A stretch of DNA of 5,504 nt, taken from positions 1 through 5,504 of the forward strand of contig JAITOQ010000121.1 of the NCBI GenBank assembly GCA_031289865.1, read 5' to 3'. Below are positions 1 to 5,504 of the stretch, in pieces; the first letter of the stretch is position 1, and each line of letters opens with the position of its first letter. The stretch is from Clostridiales bacterium (GTDB lineage Bacteria > Bacillota > Clostridia > Christensenellales > JAISNN01). The notes under the pieces are model-generated. The model was not told the DNA's origin, ran no database searches, and saw only the letters and a list, made by a program, of their open reading frames with translations. The position numbers and the translations under genes were made by a program.

Positions 1-609
1 GATTCCGAGTGACTGTAATTCCTTTACGGAATGCTGCGTCGGCTTTGACTTGTGTTCGCCCGCAAAGCTCAAGTACGGTACAAGGGTAACATGGATAAAG
101 AGGCAGTTGTTGCGCCCAACGTCAAGCTGAATTTGGCGAACCGCCTCCAAAAAAGGCTGGCTCTCTATGTCGCCCGTCGTTCCGCCGATTTCGATAATCA
201 TGACGTCCGACCCGAAGGCTTTCGCGCCGTTAAAGAGAAACTCCTTGATCTCGTTTGTGACGTGAGGTATAACCTGAATAGTCTGACCGAGATACTTCCC
301 CTCGCGCTCCTTGTTGATGACGTTGAAATAGACGCGTCCGCTCGTGAGATTTGAAAACCGATTGAGTTCTACGTCGATAAACCTCTCGTAATGCCCCAGA
401 TCGAGATCGGTTTCCGCGCCGTCCTCCGTGACGTACACCTCGCCGTGCTGATACGGACTCATAGTCCCCGGATCGACGTTGATATACGGATCAAGCTTGA
501 TAACGCCCACCTTTAACCCGCGTGCCTTTAACAACAGCCCTAAAGAAGCCGCGGTAATCCCTTTACCCAAACCCGAAACAACGCCGCCTGTAACAAATAT
601 GTACTTCAT
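1..609 (-). CDS. pyrG: CTP synthase, N-terminal part (cut by left window edge)
   Basis: CTP synthase aminates UTP to CTP using ATP and glutamine, the last step of de novo pyrimidine nucleotide synthesis in the cytoplasm. Translating the minus strand from the ATG at 609-607 gives 203 residues with no stop up to the window edge. They match the family's synthetase (amidoligase) domain: a P-loop GGVVSGLGKGI at residues 8-18, KLDPYINVDPGTMSP at 38-52, the block DGAETDLDLGHYERF at 63-77 with metal/ATP-binding aspartate, IEIGGTTGDIES at 139-150 with the conserved Glu140, and KPTQHSVKEL at 189-198. The family is usually ~530-550 residues, so the rest of this domain and the C-terminal glutaminase domain lie outside the window. 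The start is supported by AAGAGAGGA about 5 bases upstream and by the canonical MKYIFVTGG beginning. It lies 124 bases downstream of guaA. The leader of many Gram-positive pyrG genes carries a CTP-sensing attenuator; I see no such hairpin here. Identity is secure. Confidence 0.97.
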   Translation of the reverse strand, partial: MKYIFVTGGVVSGLGKGITAASLGLLLKARGLKVGVIKLDPYINVDPGTMSPYQHGEVYVTEDGAETDLDLGHYERFIDVELNRFSNLTSGRVYFNVINKEREGKYLGQTIQVIPHVTNEIKEFLFNGAKAFGSDVMIIEIGGTTGDIESQPFLEAVRQIQLDVGRNNCLFIHVTLVPYLSFAGEHKSKPTQHSVKELQSLGI

Positions 610-733
610 ATAATCCTCTCTTGCTATTTTTTCTAAATTCTAAATTGATAATATTGATATAATCTGATATGGATTACCTAAAAAATTAAATCTCGACACA
701 AACGATTATTATGATTTTTTTTTTGCAGAAAAA
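610..733 (-). other. AT-rich guaA-pyrG spacer with phased short repeats
   Basis: This 124-base spacer holds no gene. Read on the minus strand, it starts with an A-run after the guaA stop and ends with the pyrG ribosome binding site (AAGAGAGGA, 614-622). In between lie the related words ATATCA (670-665), ATATCA (660-655) and TATCA (650-646), spaced 9-10 bases apart, followed by a short tandem AATTTAGAATTTAGAA (643-628). A TATTAT hexamer at 653-648 could serve as a -10 element, but no acceptable -35 element is placed upstream, so I do not call a promoter. I found no GC-rich hairpin with a U-tract, so neither a guaA terminator nor a pyrG attenuator is supported. Confidence 0.5.
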
Positions 734-2260
734 TCATTCCCACTCTACCGTTGCGGGCGGTTTACTTGTGATATCGTACACCACTCTATTGACGCCTTTT
801 ACCTCGTTGACTATTCTCGCGGAGATTTTTTTGAGGACGGTGTGAGGGATAGGCGTATAGTCGCAAGTCATAAAATCGGAGGTCGTAACGGCGCGAACCG
901 CTATGAGATTGTCGTAGCTCCGTCCGTCGCCCATGACTCCGACGGTTTTTACGTCGGTATAGACCGCAAAATATTGACTGACTTTCATTCTCTTTGCGAT
1001 TTTTCCGATCTCTTGACACACGATACGGTCGGCAAGCCTGAGCATATCGAGCTTTTGCTTTGTGACATCGCCCATGATACGGATTGCAAGCCCCGGTCCA
1101 GGGAAAGGCTGCCGCGAAACCAAGAATTTTTTTAGCCCTAATTTCGCGCCGATTGCGCGCACCTCGTCTTTAAATAACAACCTAAGCGGCTCTATTACGG
1201 TGAATTTCATGTCCTTTGGAAGACCTCCCACATTGTGGTGGCTTTTAATCGTTTCGGCATGTTCGCCGCCCGACTCTATGACGTCGGGATAAATCGTCCC
1301 TTGCGCCAAAAATTTTATATCGCCGAGTTTGTCGGCTTCGTCTTGAAATACCGAAATAAATTCTTTTCCGATGATTTTTCGCTTCTCTTCGGGTTCGGAA
1401 ACCCCCTTTAATTTAGATAAAAAGCGTTCCTCCGCATTTACGCGGATAAACCGAAGATCCATGGCTGAAAAAACGCGTTCTATATCGTCGCCCTCGCCGT
1501 AACGCATACAACCGTGATCGACAAAAACGCAAGTGAGCTGTTTGCCTATAGCGCGGGACAGTATCGCCGCCGCCACGGACGAGTCAACCCCGCCCGACAG
1601 CGCGAGTATCATGCGTTCGCTGCCGACGGTTTTGCGGATCGCCGCAATCTGACGCTCGACATAATCGTCTATGTTGTAGTCGCCCGCCGCACCGCAAATG
1701 TTATACAAAAAATTGTGAAACAACTCCGCGCCGTTTTCGGTCAGCTCCACTTCGGGGTGAAATTGTATCCCGAACAGCTTCTTTTTGACATTCGCGCAAG
1801 CGGCGAATTCGGTGTTCGGCGTACTTCCCGTCGAAATAAATCCGTCGGGCAGTCCTACCACCGTGTCGGTATGGCTCATGAGGGTCTTTATTTTTTGCTT
1901 TAGTCCTAAAAACAGCGGATTTTTCACGTCGAGCACGGTTTCGGTCACTCCGTACTCGCTCTTTTTTGCGCCCTCGACGCGCCCGCCTAAAGTATGGCAA
2001 AGGAGCTGCATTCCGTAACAAATACCGAGTACGGGTATTCCGAGCTCAAAGATTCTTTTATCAATCCCGATAGCGTTTTCTTTATATACGCTATTAGGCC
2101 CGCCCGTCAGAACGATGCCGATAGGACTTATAGAGGAAACTTCCTCCGCAGAAATTTTCCCCGATCTAATCATCGAATAGACGTTGCAATTACGGATACT
2201 TCGGGCAATCAATTCTTTGTATTGCCCTCCGAAATCCAAAACAAGAACGGTTTGATTCAT
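734..2260 (-). CDS. guaA: GMP synthase (glutamine-hydrolysing)
   Basis: GuaA converts XMP to GMP with ATP and glutamine, the last step of guanine nucleotide synthesis, in the cytoplasm. The 508-residue protein is close to the family's usual length (~510-525) and complete. Residues ~4-190 form a class I glutamine amidotransferase: LTGGPNSVY at 51-59, the nucleophile elbow GICYGMQLL with Cys81, and FHPEVELTENG with His168 and Glu170 completing the triad. Residues ~200-385 form the ATP-pyrophosphatase domain with P-loop LSGGVDSSVAAAIL at 221-234, LAQGTIYPDVIESG at 318-331 and KSHHNVGGLP at 339-348. The C-terminal dimerisation/XMP-binding part has QPFPGPGLAIRI (384-395), GVMGDGRSYDN (441-451) and the diagnostic tail DITSKPPATVEWE. 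The ATG start is supported by AAGGGAG (2273-2267) six bases upstream and by the typical onset of the amidotransferase fold (VLVLDFGGQY). It follows the dapF stop by 102 bases, in a spacer filled by repeats. No missing catalytic residue was noticed. Confidence 0.98.
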   Translation of the reverse strand: MNQTVLVLDFGGQYKELIARSIRNCNVYSMIRSGKISAEEVSSISPIGIVLTGGPNSVYKENAIGIDKRIFELGIPVLGICYGMQLLCHTLGGRVEGAKKSEYGVTETVLDVKNPLFLGLKQKIKTLMSHTDTVVGLPDGFISTGSTPNTEFAACANVKKKLFGIQFHPEVELTENGAELFHNFLYNICGAAGDYNIDDYVERQIAAIRKTVGSERMILALSGGVDSSVAAAILSRAIGKQLTCVFVDHGCMRYGEGDDIERVFSAMDLRFIRVNAEERFLSKLKGVSEPEEKRKIIGKEFISVFQDEADKLGDIKFLAQGTIYPDVIESGGEHAETIKSHHNVGGLPKDMKFTVIEPLRLLFKDEVRAIGAKLGLKKFLVSRQPFPGPGLAIRIMGDVTKQKLDMLRLADRIVCQEIGKIAKRMKVSQYFAVYTDVKTVGVMGDGRSYDNLIAVRAVTTSDFMTCDYTPIPHTVLKKISARIVNEVKGVNRVVYDITSKPPATVEWE

Positions 2261-2273
2261 AACTTTCTCCCTT

Positions 2274-2365
2274 GTATTTTTAGCCGTGTTTTTTTCGCTT
2301 CTATACCGCGTGTTTCTTACGTTTATACGCGTGTATTTTTTTACTTCCGTGCCGTGTGTTTCTTA
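2274..2365 (-). repeat. Degenerate tandem repeat in the dapF-guaA spacer
   Basis: On the minus strand this stretch consists of two copies of a ~46-base unit, each divisible into two related ~22-24-base halves. The first halves, 2365-2344 and 2319-2298, match at 18 of 22 positions: both begin TAAGAAACAC, share CGG in the middle and end GAAG. The second halves, 2343-2320 and 2297-2274, are more diverged but share an A-run followed by ACACG and then an A-rich tail. All four halves therefore carry an A-rich stretch followed by an ACACG-type core, about 23 bases apart. The first TAA is the dapF stop codon. The repeat ends just before the guaA ribosome binding site. It could be a set of protein-binding sites, a local duplication remnant, or an RNA spacer element; nothing in the sequence decides between these. 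The core of the second half contains ACGCGT, a small palindrome. Confidence 0.7.
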
Positions 2366-3205
2366 AATTTCTACTACGCCCTCGTACACCAATTTTGCGT
2401 CGCCCGTCATGATAACTTCGCCGCTCGTATACTTCACGGTAAGTTCGCCGCCTAAGAGCTTCACCTTGATATCTTGTCCCTCTTTGCAATATCCGTTGAG
2501 GACGGCGGCGACCACCGCCGCGCAAGCGCCCGTACCGCAAGCGAGGGTTTCGCCGCTTCCGCGCTCCCATACGCGCATAGAGATACTGCTTTCACCGATG
2601 ACCTTGACAAATTCGGTGTTGACGCGTTCCGGAAACATCTTATCGCGCTCAAAGATAGGCCCTATCTTTTCCAAATCGAGGGCTTCTATATCGTCGCAAA
2701 AGACGATGCAATGAGGATTTCCCATGGATACGCAAGTGATTTTGTATTCCTTATTCCCTACCTTCACTTTCTCGTTTACGACCTGCTCTTTAGGGAAAAT
2801 TACGGGAATATCCTTTGCGGTCAAAATAGCTTTGCCCATATTGACGCTGACGCGTGCGACCTTGCCGCCTTGAGTAAAGAGTGTGAGGGCTTTTATACCG
2901 CTTAGGGTTTCTATGGTTATCTCCGTCTTTTTGACAATGCCTTTGTCGTAGAGATATTTTGCGACGCAGCGAATCCCGTTGCCGCACATTTTCCCCTCCG
3001 AACCGTCCAAATTAAACATGCGCATCTTTGCGTCCGCAACATCGGACGGGCAAATAAGTATGACGCCGTCCCCGCCGACACCGTAACGACGGTCGGAAAG
3101 ATAGACGGAAAGTGATTCGGGGCTATTGATTGAAACATTCTCAAAGCAGTTGATATAGATATAATCGTTACCCGCTCCGTGCATTTTTGTAAATTTTAGC
3201 TGCAT
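2363..3205 (-). CDS. dapF: Diaminopimelate epimerase (DapF part; possible independent translation from internal ATG)
   Basis: DapF interconverts LL- and meso-diaminopimelate, giving the precursor of lysine and the cross-linking residue of peptidoglycan. From the ATG at 3205-3203 the product is 280 residues, the usual size for the family (~270-285). Diagnostic features, numbered from that Met: MHGAGNDY at 8-15, RRYGVGGDGVILI (39-51), the first catalytic Cys74 in MCGNGIRC, SMGNPHCIVF (160-169), RVWERGSGET (211-220) and the second catalytic Cys223 in ACGTGACAA. Both halves of the pseudo-symmetric fold are present and both catalytic cysteines are intact. The beginning MQLKFTKMHGAGND is what a stand-alone DapF looks like, and AGGAAGGA lies 4 bases upstream of the ATG. 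The frame is open into CarB upstream, with no stop between. This entry is the alternative, separate reading of the same bases as the C-terminal part of the fusion. The enzyme call is secure; the independent start is an inference. Confidence 0.8.
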   Translation of the reverse strand: MQLKFTKMHGAGNDYIYINCFENVSINSPESLSVYLSDRRYGVGGDGVILICPSDVADAKMRMFNLDGSEGKMCGNGIRCVAKYLYDKGIVKKTEITIETLSGIKALTLFTQGGKVARVSVNMGKAILTAKDIPVIFPKEQVVNEKVKVGNKEYKITCVSMGNPHCIVFCDDIEALDLEKIGPIFERDKMFPERVNTEFVKVIGESSISMRVWERGSGETLACGTGACAAVVAAVLNGYCKEGQDIKVKLLGGELTVKYTSGEVIMTGDAKLVYEGVVEI

Positions 3206-5504
3206 TTTGTCCTTCCTCATATTGTTGATATCTACAAGCTCTGTGTTTTCCTCGCTGAATTTTCCCAATAGACAGTCCGCAAGCGCGTTTGCCGTGTCGA
3301 TAGAGGTCAAGCACGGGATCTTGTTTGCGGTCGCAAGCCGTCTGATTTTTACGCTGTCGCGTGCGGGATCTCTCCCCTTTGCGGACGTGGAAATGATATA
3401 GTCCACCTTGCCGCTTTTTAGTAGGGTTTGGGTGTTGTCCGTCGGGTTTTCGTGGATTTTTTGAACCGTCGTAACGGCTATTCCCGCCTTTTTTAAGACC
3501 TCCGACGTACCCGCGGTCGCATAAATTTTAAATTTTTGGTCGTAGAATTTTTTGGCGATTGCGGCAATCTCGCTTTTGTCTTGATTTCTCACGCTGACAA
3601 AGACTCCGCCGCTCTTTCTTAGGCGGTAACCCGCCGCAAGCAAGCCCTTGTAGAGAGCCTCTTGCAGATTTTTTCCAAGCCCCAAAACCTCTCCCGTCGA
3701 TTTCATCTCCGCGCCGAGCATGGTGTCCACGTCGGTAAGCTTTTCAAAGGAAAACACGGGAACCTTTACCGCCGTATAAGGCATATCGCGCCAAATACCC
3801 GTCCCGTACGGTAGATCCTTTAGCTTTTCGCCGAGAGCGACGCGGGTAGCAATCTCGCATATCGGGACACTCGTCACCTTTGAGAGGTACGGCACGGTAC
3901 GCGATGCACGCGGATTTACCTCGATGACGTACAATTCGTTGTCTTTGATGATATATTGGACGTTGACGATACCTTGTACCTTTAAGCCCTTGCATAGCTT
4001 GTACGACACGTCCAAAATCTTGTTGTACATGTCGTCCGTGATATTTTGAGGCGGGTATACCGCAATACTGTCGCCCGAATGGACGCCCGCACGCTCTATA
4101 TGCTCCATAACACCCGGTATAAAAATGTCCTCGCCGTCAAATATAGCGTCGATTTCGCATTCCGTACCGCTGATATACTTGTCCACAAGTATCGGATTTG
4201 TGATATTGTAGGTGAGAATGATATCCATAAACTCCTCGATATCCGCGTCCGAAAACGCGACGATCATGTTTTGACCGCCCAAAACGTACGACGGACGTAT
4301 CAAAACGGGATAGCCTAAAGAGTTTGCCGCGTTTAACGCCTCCGCACGCGTCAAGACCGTATACCCCTTCGGTCTTGCGATATTGTATTCCTCAAGGAGC
4401 GCGTCAAAGCGTTTTCTGTCCTCCGCCATGTCGATACTGTCCGCGCTTGTCCCAAGGATACGGATATTGTTTCTCGCCAAAGCCCCCGTGAGTTTGATGG
4501 CGGTCTGACCGCCGAACGCAACGACCACGCCGTAAGGCTTCTCTATATTTACGATATTTAAGACGTCCTCGTCGGTAGGCGGCTCGAAATAGAGCCTATC
4601 GGAGGTGTCAAAGTCGGTCGAAACCGTTTCGGGATTGTTGTTGATGATGACGACGTTGTAGCCGAGTTTTTTGAGCGTCCTCACGCAATGTACGCTCGCA
4701 TAGTCAAACTCGATACCTTGACCGATACGGATACAGCCGCTCCCTAAAACTATTACGGTTTCCTTTTTGCTCCGCTGTATGTACTCGATCGCTTCGTTTT
4801 CGCCGCCGCTTTCGGGGGTGTTAAACGAGGAATAGAAGTACGGCGTGTCCGCAAAAAATTCGCCCGCGCAAGTGTCCACCATTTTAAAATCGGGAAGAGC
4901 CTTATACTCAAAATCAAAGCCGGAAATCCGACGCAATACCTTGTCGGTAAAGCCGTATTTTTTACCGAGGGAATAGCGTTCGGAAGTGAGCTTTTGTCCC
5001 TCGATAGATTTTACAAAGTCGGAGATATTTTTTATTTTTGAAAGAAACCAACGGTCTATCTTTGACGCTTCAAATATCTCTTCGATACCTACCCCGCGGT
5101 AAATCGCCTCGTATACCGCAAACAGTCTTTCGTCCGTCGCGCCCTTTATATGTTTGAATAGAGTCTTTTGATCGGCGTTTTCAAACTTTTTGAGCCTCAA
5201 AAAGTCGGTCGGGAGATCCGCTCCGCGTACCGCCTTTAGGAGCGCGGATTCAAAATTGTCGCCTATCGACATGACCTCACCCGTCGCTTTCATCTGCGTC
5301 CCAAGCTCGCGCTTTGCATAGACAAATTTGTCAAAAGGCCATTTAGGATACTTGACTACTACATAGTCGAGGGCGGGTTCAAAGCAAGCGAAAGTTTTTC
5401 CCGTGACCGCGTTCATTATTTCGTCCAAATTGTAGCCTATCGCAATCTTTGCGGCGACCTTTGCTATCGGATAACCCGTCGCTTTTGACGCGAGTGCGGA
5501 AGAG
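2363..5504 (-). CDS. carB-dapF: Carbamoyl-phosphate synthase large subunit fused in frame to diaminopimelate epimerase (5' end outside window)
   Basis: One open frame covers 1046 residues from the right edge (first full codon 5503-5501) to TAA at 2365-2363. Residues 1-766 are CarB, which makes carbamoyl phosphate from bicarbonate, ammonia (supplied by CarA) and two ATP for pyrimidines and arginine. It opens with SSALASKATGYPIAKVAAKIAIGY, equivalent to about residue 307 of E. coli CarB, so roughly 306 residues are missing. Then come the end of the first ATP-grasp unit, the oligomerisation region (~90-215), the second ATP-grasp unit (GSGCIRIGQGIEFDY at 254-268, Gln516, Glu528 and Asn530 in EVNPRASRTVP) and the MGS-like effector domain (~630-760, ATAGTSEVLKKAGI, TSIDTANAL). 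Residues 767-1046 are a complete DapF. CarB reaches its normal C-terminus and DapF follows with essentially no linker. The full product should be about 1350 residues. Separate proteins via the internal start are possible. CarB and DapF identities are secure; in vivo fusion is likely but unproven. Confidence 0.93.
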   Translation of the reverse strand, partial: SSALASKATGYPIAKVAAKIAIGYNLDEIMNAVTGKTFACFEPALDYVVVKYPKWPFDKFVYAKRELGTQMKATGEVMSIGDNFESALLKAVRGADLPTDFLRLKKFENADQKTLFKHIKGATDERLFAVYEAIYRGVGIEEIFEASKIDRWFLSKIKNISDFVKSIEGQKLTSERYSLGKKYGFTDKVLRRISGFDFEYKALPDFKMVDTCAGEFFADTPYFYSSFNTPESGGENEAIEYIQRSKKETVIVLGSGCIRIGQGIEFDYASVHCVRTLKKLGYNVVIINNNPETVSTDFDTSDRLYFEPPTDEDVLNIVNIEKPYGVVVAFGGQTAIKLTGALARNNIRILGTSADSIDMAEDRKRFDALLEEYNIARPKGYTVLTRAEALNAANSLGYPVLIRPSYVLGGQNMIVAFSDADIEEFMDIILTYNITNPILVDKYISGTECEIDAIFDGEDIFIPGVMEHIERAGVHSGDSIAVYPPQNITDDMYNKILDVSYKLCKGLKVQGIVNVQYIIKDNELYVIEVNPRASRTVPYLSKVTSVPICEIATRVALGEKLKDLPYGTGIWRDMPYTAVKVPVFSFEKLTDVDTMLGAEMKSTGEVLGLGKNLQEALYKGLLAAGYRLRKSGGVFVSVRNQDKSEIAAIAKKFYDQKFKIYATAGTSEVLKKAGIAVTTVQKIHENPTDNTQTLLKSGKVDYIISTSAKGRDPARDSVKIRRLATANKIPCLTSIDTANALADCLLGKFSEENTELVDINNMRKDKMQLKFTKMHGAGNDYIYINCFENVSINSPESLSVYLSDRRYGVGGDGVILICPSDVADAKMRMFNLDGSEGKMCGNGIRCVAKYLYDKGIVKKTEITIETLSGIKALTLFTQGGKVARVSVNMGKAILTAKDIPVIFPKEQVVNEKVKVGNKEYKITCVSMGNPHCIVFCDDIEALDLEKIGPIFERDKMFPERVNTEFVKVIGESSISMRVWERGSGETLACGTGACAAVVAAVLNGYCKEGQDIKVKLLGGELTVKYTSGEVIMTGDAKLVYEGVVEI
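3203..3217 (-). promoter_or_regulatory. Internal ribosome binding site and ATG at the CarB-DapF junction
   Basis: Within the continuous carB-dapF frame, the minus strand reads AGGAAGGA (3217-3210), then CAAA, then ATG (3205-3203), the first codon of the DapF-like sequence. The match to the anti-Shine-Dalgarno is at least as good as those before guaA and pyrG, though the 4-base spacing is slightly short. In the fusion frame these bases simply encode Arg-Lys-Asp-Lys-Met. A strong site exactly at the domain boundary suggests that DapF was, and may still be, translated on its own. Confidence 0.65.

Noticed and set aside
52..354. Plus-strand open frame of 100 residues
   Set aside because: It is antisense to the conserved pyrG coding sequence, has no family resemblance, and reflects the codon pattern of the gene on the other strand.
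711..737. Possible terminator hairpin at the guaA stop codon
   Set aside because: A 9-bp stem (ATGATTTTT with its complement) around a 9-base loop can form, but it has a single G-C pair and no U-tract follows in the direction of transcription.
2261..2362. Sigma-A promoter for guaA
   Set aside because: TATAAA (2327-2322) could be a -10 element, but no TTGACA-like hexamer lies 16-18 bases upstream of it.
2274..2365. CRISPR array or REP element
   Set aside because: Only two imperfect 46-base units, no unique spacers between identical repeats and no strong hairpin.
1994..2455. Plus-strand open frame of 153 residues spanning guaA start, spacer and dapF end
   Set aside because: It overlaps two certain genes in antisense, with no recognisable domain; the spacer part only translates the repeats.
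2474..2905. Plus-strand open frame of 143 residues
   Set aside because: Lies entirely antisense to the DapF coding region, whose motifs are unmistakable; no domain recognised.
5426..5428. TTG codon as the start of the carB-dapF frame
   Set aside because: The frame stays open upstream to the window edge and encodes conserved CarB residues (SSALASKATGYPIAKVAAK), so the gene begins beyond the window.

Overview
The window reads as a fragment of a bacterial chromosome, most likely from an uncultured Bacillota (Clostridia-like) organism. This guess rests on strong purine-rich ribosome binding sites, moderate GC coding sequence with AT-rich spacers, and the general look of the PyrG, GuaA and CarB proteins; nothing here fixes the taxon. 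All supported genes lie on the minus strand and are read from right to left. There are no RNA genes, mobile elements or CRISPR arrays.

Layout in direction of transcription. (1) Positions 5504-2363 form one uninterrupted reading frame that enters from beyond the right edge. It encodes the last ~70% of carbamoyl-phosphate synthase large subunit (CarB), including its complete C-terminal MGS-like regulatory domain, and then continues without a stop into a complete diaminopimelate epimerase (DapF). A Shine-Dalgarno sequence and an ATG sit exactly at the junction (3203-3217), so DapF may be made as a CarB-DapF fusion, as a separate protein from an internal start, or both. (2) A ~100-base spacer (2261-2362) is largely made of a degenerate tandem repeat that begins at the dapF stop codon. 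(3) guaA (2260-734) is a complete GMP synthase. (4) A 124-base AT-rich spacer (610-733) follows. (5) pyrG (609-1) is the N-terminal 203 residues of CTP synthase and runs off the left edge.

The genes form a nucleotide-biosynthesis cluster. CarB makes carbamoyl phosphate for UMP (and arginine), PyrG turns UTP into CTP, and GuaA turns XMP into GMP. All three steps use glutamine-derived ammonia (CarB through its partner CarA, which is not in the window). DapF, which makes meso-diaminopimelate for lysine and peptidoglycan, is the metabolic outsider, and its in-frame attachment to CarB is the most notable thing here. No convincing intrinsic terminator or sigma-A promoter was seen between the genes, so co-transcription is plausible but not shown.
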